From Gemmatimonadales bacterium (GTDB lineage: Bacteria > Gemmatimonadota > Glassbacteria > GWA2-58-10): a stretch of DNA of 60,922 nt. The stretch is from positions 1 to 60,922 of the forward strand of contig JAJRTS010000038.1 of the NCBI GenBank assembly GCA_024278175.1, written 5' to 3'. The notes beneath the pieces are model-generated. The model worked only from the letters and a program-made list of their open reading frames with translations, was not told the origin of the DNA and searched no databases. Below, piece by piece: positions 8,658 to 17,525 of the stretch; the stretch's first letter is position 1, and every line of letters starts with the position of its first letter. The position numbers and the translations under genes are program-made.

Positions 8658-9506
8658 CTAGTTATCATCCTTGCCCCGTACTTTGCTGATAATGTATTTC
8701 CCCACCGCTATTCCCAGGCCAAAGAAATTGAAAGGCTCGTAATTATCGGTTTCCGGGTTGACCACAATCGACTTGCGCTTCGGGATTGGCGCCAGTGAAT
8801 CTTTCCAGATTCGGGGGATATTTGCGTTCAGCGTGATGCTCAACTCGTGATCAATCCCCCGGGCATCGAGATACGAGTCGATCAGCCCCTGCACGGCCGG
8901 GTCATTCCAGGCAGATAACTGGTCGTTCTCCCCCGCTTCCAGATAGTTTTCCACAACCTCGATCCTGTTGATAATCGAATCCACGCCGGCCACCCTTTCG
9001 GCCGTTCTCCGCGCCTGTTCGCGCTCGAACCGGCTGTAGACAACTCCGCTGAGAATCGCGGTTTTCCCACTGAGAGCGACCGTAACAGTCCGGCCGGTCA
9101 GGTATGGATTCACGCTCAGGGCCGAATCGATCCCGCCTGCCGACAAAACCGTATCCTGCTCGAAGTCGAGCAGGTTGACCACTTTACGCACACCGATCCT
9201 GCCGCTAACGTATCTCTGTGCGGCCCGGCTGGCGCGAAGGCTTGGCACGCGCCCGTGCAGCACGATTTCTCCCTGGTCCGCCTCTACACGCAACTCAGTG
9301 GCTGAAATGGATTTATCCGCCGCCAGCTCATCGCGAATACTCCGGGCCAGGTAATTTCCCCCGGCCTTTTCGTTTTCGCTTTCCGGGTCGGCGAGGGCTG
9401 GACGGATATGCGGCATGGCCGCGACAGCCAGCGCCCAAATGAGGCAGGCTGCCAACCCGGACCTCGCCGGCATAAATCCGCTGAAACATCGCAAAAACGG
9501 TAACAT
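8658..9506 (-). CDS. Secreted protein with two BON domains
   Basis: The predicted 282-residue protein starts with a long signal peptide (to about residue 40, ending RPALA). Two BON domains follow. The first has IRDELAADKSISATELRVEADQGEIVLHGRV...AAQRYVSGRIGVRKVVNLL. The second has the same pattern with TVALSGKTAILSGVVYSRFERE...AERVAGVDSIINRIEVVE. Family knowledge: BON domains occur in periplasmic proteins such as OsmY and are thought to bind membranes or ligands. The start at 9506 was chosen because the reading frame upstream is not signal-peptide-like; an internal ATG 11 codons later is possible. The C-terminal part (about 80 residues) matches nothing I recognise. Confidence 0.75.
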   Translation of the reverse strand: MLPFLRCFSGFMPARSGLAACLIWALAVAAMPHIRPALADPESENEKAGGNYLARSIRDELAADKSISATELRVEADQGEIVLHGRVPSLRASRAAQRYVSGRIGVRKVVNLLDFEQDTVLSAGGIDSALSVNPYLTGRTVTVALSGKTAILSGVVYSRFEREQARRTAERVAGVDSIINRIEVVENYLEAGENDQLSAWNDPAVQGLIDSYLDARGIDHELSITLNANIPRIWKDSLAPIPKRKSIVVNPETDNYEPFNFFGLGIAVGKYIISKVRGKDDN

Positions 9507-9640
9507 GGAGACCTGCCGGAGGATTGAGGCAGCCACCGGCGGCTGCGAGCCGGTTATCTTTATTTTGTTCCGGAGCTGAAAAAGGCAAGGATTGTTCCAC
9601 CACCGGGCCGGTACCGGTATCTCCTCCGGGGTGGAACGCA

Positions 9641-9668
9641 AAAAACTGTTACCGCGGTGGCAACAGTT
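9641..9668. promoter_or_regulatory. Operator-like imperfect palindrome, site 1
   Basis: AAAAA is followed by ACTGTTACC-GCGGT-GGCAACAGT, an inverted repeat with TGTTRCC half-sites and a 5-nt centre. It lies between the unknown secreted gene and the BON gene. A near-identical arrangement, including the A-run, occurs at 25017-25045 after the sigma-54 activator gene. Two sites of the same shape suggest a shared regulator or a shared repeat. Confidence 0.4.
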
Positions 9669-9718
9669 TATGAACTGGAGTAACAATATGTGGGTAATTA
9701 ACAACTAATTATGGATAA

Positions 9719-10198
9719 TCAGAAATTGTAGAATATTCCGGTTTTGAGAATTTTGCGGCCTGTTCGATCATAGCTGCCGCCGATTGTCAGGTTATCGTAC
9801 CTGATACTGGCGAGGTCTTCCGAGTAAAGCAGAAAATCCAGTCCGGCGCATACAGTGTTGTAGAGCAACTCACCGCCGGGATAAGCGGTCACTATCATGA
9901 ACGTATCGGCGATTTTCTCATCAAGGGAACGCCTGTCCGGTTCGGGCGCAAGCGAGCGGATGATCGGAGAGCCGCCAAGCGGGAAGCTGAGGCAGTCGAG
10001 CGTGGTGAGGTTACCGCGATCGAAAAAACGGGTAGACCGCATTACACCGAACGCGCCCTGCTCATGAACGATCCGGATGCATTCTTTTCCGGAGATCCAC
10101 ACCGAGTCCTGAAGGTTACGGGCAAAGACCGAGGCAACGAACAACTGACACACGCACAGCAAACAAATCAGCTTCGGCAGTGCTCTATGCGCTCTCAT
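9719..10198 (-). CDS. Unknown secreted protein
   Basis: This is a 159-residue protein with an N-terminal signal peptide (about 1-27, hydrophobic core ICLLCVCQLFVASVFA). I recognise no family. The mature part contains two cysteines and ends in an aromatic residue (IFYNF), as short outer-membrane proteins often do, but it is too short for a classic porin. The start at 10198 has GGGAGA just upstream; an in-frame ATG five codons earlier is also possible. It lies between the tetrapyrrole genes and the BON protein on the same strand, with about 140 bp upstream that may carry its own promoter. Confidence 0.55.
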   Translation of the reverse strand: MRAHRALPKLICLLCVCQLFVASVFARNLQDSVWISGKECIRIVHEQGAFGVMRSTRFFDRGNLTTLDCLSFPLGGSPIIRSLAPEPDRRSLDEKIADTFMIVTAYPGGELLYNTVCAGLDFLLYSEDLASIRYDNLTIGGSYDRTGRKILKTGIFYNF

Positions 10199-10334
10199 CG
10201 TTCTCCCTTGCATCGGGTAGTGGGGGGAACCTGTCTGCCGGGAATTACCTGCAAATACTGTTCCTCATCTTCCGAAAACAACCGGGCTGTATAAGTATAT
10301 CCCATCAGTAGCCGGAATGTTAGGGGATTTTTAC

Positions 10335-11873
10335 TTATTTACCAAAAAAATAATCCTCCAATGCTGACGCCAGCGCCGGTATTGTATACTCATGTGGCAT
10401 CACATTTGTTTCAAGCCCATATGAGGACGCTTTTTGCGCGGTAATCGGACCGATAGCCGCGATTACCGTACCGCGCTCCGCCGCTTTCCTCACCGTTTCC
10501 TCACCTGCCATGTTCACGAAATTTTCAACCGTGGAGCTGCTGGCAAAAGTGACCACATCGATCTCGCCGGCTTCCAGTTGCGCCCGCACCTCGTCCAGGT
10601 TCTCCGGGGACTCGGTCCGGGTGCTGTAAACAGGCACGTCGTCCACAGTTGCCCCGGCCTCGCGAAGGCTCTCCGGCAGCACTTTGCGCGCGATTTCCGC
10701 CCTGGGCAGCAGTATCTTTTTCCCGCTCAGCTCATCGGCATCCTTCAGCGCCCGCACTACTTCCTCGGCAACATAAGTTTCCGGGACCACGTCCACACGC
10801 AGGCCCAGTTCCTTCAGCGCCAGGGCGGTGGCCGGGCCGATAGCACAGAGTTTTGCCCTGCCCAACCAACGCACATCCCCGCCCCGCGCGGCAAGGCGCT
10901 CCATAAAAACAGCCACTCCGTTTACGCTGGTAAACACGATCCAGTCGTAGCCGGCCAGCGCGCCGATAGCCTTATCCACCGCGGCCGGGTCGGGGCTTGG
11001 GCCGATTTTAATAGCCGGCAACTCGATAACCTCCGCGCCCAGTTCGCTGAGCAACGCGCTGAAATCGGAGGCCTGCTCGCGCGCCCTGGTGACAATCACT
11101 CTCCGGCCGAACAGGGGCCGGTCCTCGTACCAGCGCAGGTTGCTGCGAAGGGCCACCACCTGGCCGACAATGATAATCGAGGGCGGCTTGATCCCGGCGG
11201 CACTCACGGTCTGCTCAATATCGGCAAGCGTGCCGGTCACGGTTCTCTGCCTGCGGGTTGTGCCGCGATGGATCACCGCCACGGGCGTATCGGCGGCGCG
11301 TCCCCCCTCCACAAGCCGCGCGGAAATCAGGCCCAGGTTGCCCACGCCCATGTAGAACACCAGCGTGGCCCCGCTGGCCGCCAGCGCGCTCCAGTTGATT
11401 GCGCTCCCGTCCTTGCCCGGGTCCTCGTGGCCGGTGACGAAAGTGACCGCCACATTTATCCCGCGCTGGGTGACCGGGATTCCCGCAAAAGCCGGCACGG
11501 CCACACCGGCGGTCACTCCCGGCACGATCTCGAACGGTACTCCGGCGCTCCGGGCCTCCAGGGCTTCCTCGCCGCCACGTCCGAACACGAACGGATCACC
11601 GCCCTTGAGCCTGACCACCAGCCTGCCCTGGAGCGCTTTTTCCACTATCAATTTATTTATCTCATCCTGCGGCATGGTATGGCTGCCGGCCTTCTTTCCC
11701 ACATAGATCACCTCGCAGCCGGAGGGGACTTCCGCCAGCAGCTCACCGGGCGCCAGGTAGTCGTAAATCAGCACTTCCGCCGCCCTGAGCGCTTCCAGCC
11801 CCCGCACGGTAATCAGCTTGGGATCACCGGGCCCCGAGCCCACCAGGATTATTCTGCCTAACTGTTCCGCCAT
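10335..11873 (-). CDS. cobA-hemD: Fused uroporphyrinogen-III C-methyltransferase / uroporphyrinogen-III synthase
   Basis: This 512-residue protein is a two-enzyme fusion. Residues 1-245 are an S-adenosylmethionine-dependent uroporphyrinogen-III methyltransferase (VGSGPGDPKLIT at 11-22, RLKGGDPFVFGRGGEE at 88-103, TGHE near 147, YMGVGNL near 174). It makes precorrin-2 for siroheme or cobalamin. Residues about 255-505 are uroporphyrinogen-III synthase (FGRRVIVTRAREQASDF, VFTSVNGV, AIGPITAQKASSYGL), which closes hydroxymethylbilane into uroporphyrinogen III. The fusion is known in several bacterial groups. It is the last tetrapyrrole gene of the train and is separated from hemC by a heparinase-like gene. 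Confidence 0.93.
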   Translation of the reverse strand: MAEQLGRIILVGSGPGDPKLITVRGLEALRAAEVLIYDYLAPGELLAEVPSGCEVIYVGKKAGSHTMPQDEINKLIVEKALQGRLVVRLKGGDPFVFGRGGEEALEARSAGVPFEIVPGVTAGVAVPAFAGIPVTQRGINVAVTFVTGHEDPGKDGSAINWSALAASGATLVFYMGVGNLGLISARLVEGGRAADTPVAVIHRGTTRRQRTVTGTLADIEQTVSAAGIKPPSIIIVGQVVALRSNLRWYEDRPLFGRRVIVTRAREQASDFSALLSELGAEVIELPAIKIGPSPDPAAVDKAIGALAGYDWIVFTSVNGVAVFMERLAARGGDVRWLGRAKLCAIGPATALALKELGLRVDVVPETYVAEEVVRALKDADELSGKKILLPRAEIARKVLPESLREAGATVDDVPVYSTRTESPENLDEVRAQLEAGEIDVVTFASSSTVENFVNMAGEETVRKAAERGTVIAAIGPITAQKASSYGLETNVMPHEYTIPALASALEDYFFGK

Positions 11874-11902
11874 CGTCTCTCCACAATAATATTCAACCGC
11901 TC

Positions 11903-13747
11903 CTAGCGCGCGGTCAACGTCAGGTCCGCCACCGTAATCGATTCACCATCATCGCTTAACGTGTAGTCCGCCGCCAATGCGCCCCGCTTGAACAGCCACC
12001 AGATTATTTTACCGTTTTGGTCCGCGGGTATTGATTGTCCAATGGTTATCTGACCCCGCGTACCCGGCAGGCGTTTGATCTGTTGCCCATCAAGCGGGCG
12101 GCCCGCCGAGGTTACCCACAGCGATTCGCCCTCCAGCATTATCCGAACCGAGCCGTCCTGAAGCCAGAGGGCCCCGGCCGGGTTGGCCTGCCAGTGATAA
12201 TTGATTTCCCGCGCACTGCCCTCGAACTGAACGATATCAGCCACAACCACCAGGCTGTCGCCCGCCTGCCATACTTTTCGCACCACTTTGCTCACCCCGG
12301 CGGAGCTGTCGTAACCGACGCTAATATCCACCGCCATGCAGGGCAACCCATCGCGCTGTTCCACTTCCAGCCGCTTAACTTTATTAACTCTCTGCACACC
12401 CTCATCGCCGATCACCGGATAGTTGTGGGCAGTGGGACCCAGCGTAAATTTCCGCTCCAGACCGGGCACGTACTGCTGGTAGCCGGGGTCATCGATCAGC
12501 CAGTTGCCTCCCGCGCCGATCAGGATCGTACCATTGTCGTGCTGGATATGGCCCACCGAGGCCTCGCTAGCGGACATCACGACGGCCAGATCGCTGGCGT
12601 CCCAGCCGCTGCGGGTAGTCAGCGCGTAGAGACCCTCTACCGCACCGGCAGCCGGGGGGGCCTCGGCTGTTCCCGACAGGTCAACTCCGTCCAGCGCCGC
12701 CAGGGCATCGCTGCGCAGCCACTCCAGCGGGATTTTTTGCAGATACCAACTCTCACGCGAGTTCATACGGCCCAGCGCGGCCAGCTTGGCATGAGCCGAG
12801 GCGTGGAACGGCATCTCCCGCGGCTCCACGTCGTTTAGCGGCGCCACGTTCAGCAGGTTGCCCGGCGCGGCGATAATCCACGACTGCTCCAGCATCAGCG
12901 CCAGTTCAGCGTCGGCCAGCAGTTTAGCGCGGAAATCCTTTCGCGCCTCCGGCAGCCAGTCCGCGACAAAATCCAGGATGTAGCCGTCGTAGGCCACCGC
13001 CTCGGTATAGCCGGTGGCCCTGAGCTTAAGCTGAGCCATAATCAGCGCCTCGGCGTGACGTTCCAGCTTTTCGCGCAGCGGGTGGCCGCTGACCCGCGCC
13101 GCCATCGAACGGCCGATAATGGCGATCGTGGGGATATTGTTCAGCAGCCGTCCGCCGACGGCCAGCACTTTTTCGGCCGTGTCCAGCTCCAGACGACCGT
13201 CGCCCAGCCACTCCGGGTCCGAGTCGACAAACCGGCGCAGCCCCTGCTCTATCCTGCCCCTCAGTTTCTCCCCCAGCCAGTCCCAGTTCCGGTAGGCGGC
13301 CACCATCAGCCGCGCCGCGTGGGCTCCGGCCAGGTGGGGTCGCTCGCGGGCGTCGTAGCGCGGCCAACCGGCCAACGCCGCCAGGTCGCGCCGGACAAGC
13401 TCCCTGTAGCGCTCGTTGGCTGTCCATTGGGCCGCCCAGCCCAGACTGAACACGCGTTGCTCCAGATCCCACGTCATCCAGATTTCCCAGGGGTAGCCGG
13501 AGATACCGGTAACGTGGAAATCGGGATGGTGGATCTCGGTGACAGGCAAGGGGTAGGCCAGTTTGCGATGGATCCGGTAGAAACTGGCCACCAGCACCTC
13601 GTCATCCGCGAACTTTGCCGCGCGAGTCCCGACAAGCGCACGGACATCCCGGCAGGCCCGGTACGGTCTGTCAGCCGGAGGGCCGGGAGTGCCACAGGCC
13701 AGCAGCAGCGGAAACAGCAGAAAAGGCAAAAAGACAAGTTTTCTCAT
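11903..13747 (-). CDS. Heparinase II/III-like lipoprotein
   Basis: The 614-residue protein begins with a lipoprotein signal (MRKLVFLPFLLFPLLLAC, lipobox cysteine 18). An alpha-helical region covers the first half. The second half is the heparinase II/III beta-sandwich (VGHIQHDNGTILIGAGGNWLIDDPG, then GPTAHNYPVIGDEGVQ). The HxxHDNG and AHN motifs fit the metal/catalytic region of these polysaccharide lyases. Substrate cannot be read; acidic glycans are usual for the family. The start at 13747 was chosen because it gives a clean lipoprotein signal and lies 23 bp after hemC; an earlier GTG-type start would overlap hemC. Its place between hemC and cobA-hemD is odd and probably reflects insertion into an existing operon. 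Confidence 0.82.
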   Translation of the reverse strand: MRKLVFLPFLLFPLLLACGTPGPPADRPYRACRDVRALVGTRAAKFADDEVLVASFYRIHRKLAYPLPVTEIHHPDFHVTGISGYPWEIWMTWDLEQRVFSLGWAAQWTANERYRELVRRDLAALAGWPRYDARERPHLAGAHAARLMVAAYRNWDWLGEKLRGRIEQGLRRFVDSDPEWLGDGRLELDTAEKVLAVGGRLLNNIPTIAIIGRSMAARVSGHPLREKLERHAEALIMAQLKLRATGYTEAVAYDGYILDFVADWLPEARKDFRAKLLADAELALMLEQSWIIAAPGNLLNVAPLNDVEPREMPFHASAHAKLAALGRMNSRESWYLQKIPLEWLRSDALAALDGVDLSGTAEAPPAAGAVEGLYALTTRSGWDASDLAVVMSASEASVGHIQHDNGTILIGAGGNWLIDDPGYQQYVPGLERKFTLGPTAHNYPVIGDEGVQRVNKVKRLEVEQRDGLPCMAVDISVGYDSSAGVSKVVRKVWQAGDSLVVVADIVQFEGSAREINYHWQANPAGALWLQDGSVRIMLEGESLWVTSAGRPLDGQQIKRLPGTRGQITIGQSIPADQNGKIIWWLFKRGALAADYTLSDDGESITVADLTLTAR

Positions 13748-13770
13748 CGGCGCGCCGGGCTCCCTACAAC

Positions 13771-14700
13771 TCAATTTTCTCCGTAGATTTCATCCACAAT
13801 CGCCTGCGCCCCATCGGCCAGCAGACGCTCGGCCAGCTCCACACCCACCTCTGAGCCGGGTGCGCCGACTACTTGAGCGCGCATAATCCTGCCGCCACTC
13901 AGGTCGCTGACCATCCCGCGCAGCAGCAGGCTGCCGTCGTCGCGGCTGACCGCGTGCGCCCCGATAGGCACCTGGCACCCACCGCCCAGACGGCCCAGGA
14001 ACTGACGCTCGGCCATTACCTGATGACGGGTCTGTTCGTGGCCGAGAAAAGAAATCAGCTCAAGCGTACGCTCATCCCCCTGGCGACACTCCAGCGCCAG
14101 CGCTCCCTGCCCGGCGGCCGGGACAATCCGGGCCGGGTTCAGCAACTCGGTTATCTTCCCCTCCAGCCCCAGGCGCACAAGCCCGGCCTGGGCCAGCACG
14201 ATAGCATCGTATTGGCCTTCCTCCAGCTTGCGAATGCGCGTGTCGACATTGCCGCGCAGGTCCCTGAACTTAAGATCGGACCGCAGGTCCGCCAGTTGCA
14301 CCGTGCGGCGCAGGCTGCTGGTTCCCACCACCGCCCCGGCGGAGAGGTTATCCAGACCGGAGTGTTCACGGCAAAGCAGGGCGTCGGCCCCGAAACTGCG
14401 ACGGGTGATGACCCCGGCTTCAAGCCCGGCGGGTACCTCGGTGGGAAGGTCCTTCAAGCTGTGCACGGCCAGATCAACATCACGGCGCAGGATCGCGTCC
14501 TCGAGCTCCTTGGTGAACAGCCCCTTGCCGCCCACCTTGCTGAGTGAAACGTCGAGAATCTTATCGCCTCTGGTCTTGATCACCTGAATGCTTACCGTCA
14601 GGCCGCTGTGCTGCCCGCGGAGCCTGCCGGCGATATGATTGGCCTGCCAGAGGGCCAGTTTGCTGCCCCTTGAACCGATAACCAGCTTATTTTCCGCCAC
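13771..14700 (-). CDS. hemC: Hydroxymethylbilane synthase (porphobilinogen deaminase)
   Basis: This 309-residue cytosolic enzyme joins four porphobilinogen units into hydroxymethylbilane. Signatures are IGSRGSKLALWQA at the start, DLAVHSLKDLPT (76-87), GTSSLRR (126-132), PAAGQGALALECR (194-206) and the dipyrromethane-cofactor cysteine in LGGGCQVPIGAHA (C242). Length is normal for the family. The start overlaps the end of hemA by 14 bp, so the two are translationally coupled. Confidence 0.96.
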   Translation of the reverse strand: MAENKLVIGSRGSKLALWQANHIAGRLRGQHSGLTVSIQVIKTRGDKILDVSLSKVGGKGLFTKELEDAILRRDVDLAVHSLKDLPTEVPAGLEAGVITRRSFGADALLCREHSGLDNLSAGAVVGTSSLRRTVQLADLRSDLKFRDLRGNVDTRIRKLEEGQYDAIVLAQAGLVRLGLEGKITELLNPARIVPAAGQGALALECRQGDERTLELISFLGHEQTRHQVMAERQFLGRLGGGCQVPIGAHAVSRDDGSLLLRGMVSDLSGGRIMRAQVVGAPGSEVGVELAERLLADGAQAIVDEIYGEN

Positions 14701-15970
14701 CCGGTTCTCCCTCGTCGAGCATAAACAGAAACTTCAACAGCTCCACCGGCTCCATGCGGGCCAGCTTGCGCGGGTCTCCCTTGAGCCTGCTGGTGGGGCC
14801 GTGAAGGAATTTTTTCATCAGCGCCACTGTCAGGTGTTCCACCTGGGAGCGTTGCTCCTCGCTGAGCGCTCCCAGCTTGGCCATCACCTTGTCCACCTCG
14901 CCGGCGCGGATAGTGTTCATGTGCTCGTGGAGAGTCTTGATCAGCGGCACCACCGCCAGCGACTCGTACCAGTCCATGAACTGCACCAGCTCCCCGCCGA
15001 TTATATCCTCAACCAGGCCCACCTGGCTCTTGCGATCCTCCAGGTTGCGCTCCACCACCGCGGTCAGATCGTCGATATTATAGAGGAACACGTTGTCGTA
15101 CTCCGCCAGTTCAGGGTCGATATCGCGGGGAACGGCCAGATCGATCAGGAAGATCGGCTTGTTGCGGCGGCTCAGCGCCTCGCCCGCCCGCTGGCGCGTG
15201 AGCACGTAGCCCGGCGCGCTGGTGGAACTGATCAGGATATCGGCCTGCTCCAGGTAGGGGTGGAATTCCTCGAACTTTACCGCGGTACCGTGGTGGCGCA
15301 CTGCCAGATCCACCGCCTTGCGGTAGGTTCGGTTGGCCACCAGTACGGAATCCACACCGGTATTGATCAGCAGACTGAGCGTGAGTTCCGAGGTCTCGCC
15401 CGCACCCAGCACCAGCGCCTCCTTGCCGGAGAGTTCGCCGAATATCTTGCGCGCCAGGTCCACCGCCGCCGAGCTGACAGAGACTGTTCCGTTGCTGATA
15501 CTGGTTTCACCGCGGGCGCGCTTGCCGGTGTGCACCGCCTGCTGGAACAGGCGGCTGAGCACCCGTCCGGTGCTGCGCGCTTCTTGGGCCAGACGATAGG
15601 CTTCGCGCACCTGGCCCAGGATCTGGTCCTCGCCCAGAATCATCGAGTCCAGGCTCGCTGAGACCCGGAACAGGTGGTTGACAGCCTTGCGGTCGTGGTA
15701 GGCGTAAAAATTGACGTCGGCCAGATCGATTTGTGAGCCGAACTTATCGCCCAGCACGGTTTCGATTCCGCTCTTAAGCTGCCCCTGATGCCGGCCGTAG
15801 CCATAGACCTCGGTACGGTTGCAGGTGGACAGGACCACCAGCTCATCCAGGCCAGTCTGGCCGGCATAAGCGGACAAGCGCCCCTTAAGCTCCGGACCGC
15901 TGAACGCCAGCTTCTCCCGTAGCTCCAACGGAGCTACTCTGTGGTTCAGTCCTCCAACTGCGATAGGCAT
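14687..15970 (-). CDS. hemA: Glutamyl-tRNA reductase
   Basis: This 427-residue enzyme reduces glutamyl-tRNA to glutamate-1-semialdehyde, the first committed step of C5-pathway tetrapyrrole synthesis. It shows the N-terminal GLNHRVAPLELREK, the catalytic cysteine in LSTCNRTEVYGYG (C50), LGEDQILGQVREAY, a nucleotide-binding GAGETSEL and the C-terminal dimerisation helices. It overlaps the upstream precorrin-2 dehydrogenase gene by 25 bp and hemC by 14 bp. hemL and hemB, needed for the next steps, are not in this window. Confidence 0.96.
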   Translation of the reverse strand: MPIAVGGLNHRVAPLELREKLAFSGPELKGRLSAYAGQTGLDELVVLSTCNRTEVYGYGRHQGQLKSGIETVLGDKFGSQIDLADVNFYAYHDRKAVNHLFRVSASLDSMILGEDQILGQVREAYRLAQEARSTGRVLSRLFQQAVHTGKRARGETSISNGTVSVSSAAVDLARKIFGELSGKEALVLGAGETSELTLSLLINTGVDSVLVANRTYRKAVDLAVRHHGTAVKFEEFHPYLEQADILISSTSAPGYVLTRQRAGEALSRRNKPIFLIDLAVPRDIDPELAEYDNVFLYNIDDLTAVVERNLEDRKSQVGLVEDIIGGELVQFMDWYESLAVVPLIKTLHEHMNTIRAGEVDKVMAKLGALSEEQRSQVEHLTVALMKKFLHGPTSRLKGDPRKLARMEPVELLKFLFMLDEGEPGGGK

Positions 15971-16614
15971 CGTTCAGCCCGCTCCATGATTTCCTGTTCG
16001 ACCCGCTCCGGGTTGATGTTGTCGAAATAATCCAGGTCTATCATCGCCTCCCAGAACCGGCGGCGTTTTTCTTCAGCGGGTAACCGCTGCTTGAGACTTG
16101 CGCGCAGTTTTGCCAGCAGCCCGACAACCTTGCCGTACTGCGGCCCGAAACTCCGCTCCAGCCGTCGGCGCGCCTCACGGGCCAGCACCGGGCTGGCTCC
16201 GCCGGTGGAAACAGCCACCTGGAAATCTCCGCGCTTCATCACCGAGGGCACGATAAAGTTACACAGCTCGGGGACGTCGACTATATTGGCCAGGATCCCG
16301 GCCCGCTCGGCGGCCTCGAACACCCGGCGGTTGACCTCTGGGTTACCGGTTGCGCCGATCACCAGCAAGCAGCCCTCGATGTCGCCCGGCTCAAAGGCAC
16401 GCCGCTGCCATTGAACCAGCCCCCGGGCAGCAAGGCGCTCCACGGCCTCCACCGCCTCGGGACTGACCACTTTCACCCTGGCCCCCGCCTCCAGCAGACT
16501 CCGGGCCTTGCGCGCGGCAATTTTGCCCGCTCCCACCACCAGGCACAGCCTGCCGCGAAGATCGACAAAGACCGGATAGAACACCGCTTCGCTATCGTGC
16601 ACTTCTCCCGCCAC
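15946..16614 (-). CDS. Precorrin-2 dehydrogenase / siroheme synthase N-terminal domain protein
   Basis: This 222-residue protein matches the stand-alone Met8/SirC-type NAD-dependent precorrin-2 dehydrogenase. It has a Rossmann motif VVGAGKIAARKARSLLEAGA near residues 26-45, then LLVIGATGNPEVNRRV and DVPELCNFIVPSVMKRGDFQVAVSTGGASPVLAR. Together with the CobA half of the fusion it can make sirohydrochlorin from uroporphyrinogen III. The GTG start at 16614 is preceded by GGGGGAG at a 5-nt spacing; a second GTG five codons on is an alternative. It overlaps hemA by 25 bp. Confidence 0.9.
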   Translation of the reverse strand: MAGEVHDSEAVFYPVFVDLRGRLCLVVGAGKIAARKARSLLEAGARVKVVSPEAVEAVERLAARGLVQWQRRAFEPGDIEGCLLVIGATGNPEVNRRVFEAAERAGILANIVDVPELCNFIVPSVMKRGDFQVAVSTGGASPVLAREARRRLERSFGPQYGKVVGLLAKLRASLKQRLPAEEKRRRFWEAMIDLDYFDNINPERVEQEIMERAERCLSQLED

Positions 16615-16635
16615 CCTCGCTCCCCCTTGCCTGCC

Positions 16636-17463
16636 TCAGATATATGCATGAGTGCTGGAGAGCAGCACGGTCACCAGCAGAAAATTAATCAGAATCACCA
16701 GGAATCCCAGGATAACCAGCCACGCCGCGCGCCGTCCGCGACCACCATGGCGGCTGTGAAGATAGAACGCGAAGATCAGCCAGTTGGCGAACGTGACGAT
16801 TTCCTTGATATCGAATTGCAGCAAACTGCCCAGGCGCAGCATGGTCCAGACCATCCCGGTAAAAATCGAGATCGTCAGGGCCACGAACCCCACAGTGACA
16901 GCCATGTAAGTCATGTGGTCGAGCTGGTCCAGCGACGGCAGACGCTGGAACACGTTGCCCAGGTGCTTGCTTTTGATTTCCCGGTGCAGAATCAGATACA
17001 GCGCCGCGCCGGTAAACGCCACCGTAAACGCGCCGTAGCCGAAAAGAGCGATGGAGGCATGCAGGATAAACCAGGGATTGGCACTCAGCAGCGGATCGGT
17101 TACTTTCGCCAGCGCCGCGAACATACCGACAAGCGCGAACAGGGCGGCCAGCGGCATTATTATCATCCCGACACTGGTTGCGTCCTCGAAGCTGCGGCTG
17201 ATCCGCAGGAACATCACCGCCAGCACCCAGGAGGCGAATCCGAAGCCCTGGAAAACACCCATGAACGGGGCCTGGCGGAGGTAGAACACGCAGGCGGCCA
17301 GCCCTACAAAGTGCAGCAGGACGCCGAACCTGATCATCCATAGCCTCGCTCCGCGCGCATCGTTACCGGAACCCCTGGTAAGGAAATCCCTGAGATACGC
17401 CCCGGCAGCGGCTGCGTAAAACACGAATGCGACAATGTAGAACACGCGGATGACTATCAACAT
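16636..17463 (-). CDS. CcsA/HemX-type cytochrome assembly membrane protein
   Basis: The 275-residue integral membrane protein has about eight transmembrane helices and the family core NPWFILHASIALFGYGAFTVAF, with conserved histidine and tryptophan. Later come DQLDHMTYMAVTVGF and TGMVWTMLRLGS. Family members either handle heme for cytochrome c maturation (CcsA) or tune glutamyl-tRNA reductase (HemX). Its position directly upstream of the hem genes fits either role. ATG at 17463 is preferred because GGAG lies seven bases upstream; a GTG one codon earlier is possible. Confidence 0.82.
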   Translation of the reverse strand: MLIVIRVFYIVAFVFYAAAAGAYLRDFLTRGSGNDARGARLWMIRFGVLLHFVGLAACVFYLRQAPFMGVFQGFGFASWVLAVMFLRISRSFEDATSVGMIIMPLAALFALVGMFAALAKVTDPLLSANPWFILHASIALFGYGAFTVAFTGAALYLILHREIKSKHLGNVFQRLPSLDQLDHMTYMAVTVGFVALTISIFTGMVWTMLRLGSLLQFDIKEIVTFANWLIFAFYLHSRHGGRGRRAAWLVILGFLVILINFLLVTVLLSSTHAYI

Positions 17464-17525
17464 CACGGGTCTCCGGCTTCGTTGGTTGCTCCGGCGCTCA
17501 AACCCTTGTCATGGGTTCTTTCACC

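Noticed and set aside
10434-11861. Long plus-strand frame opposite cobA-hemD, and similar ones opposite the AGCS symporter, proA, and the permease and UroD-like genes
   Set aside because: The same shadow effect. The opposite strand holds unmistakable enzymes or transporters.
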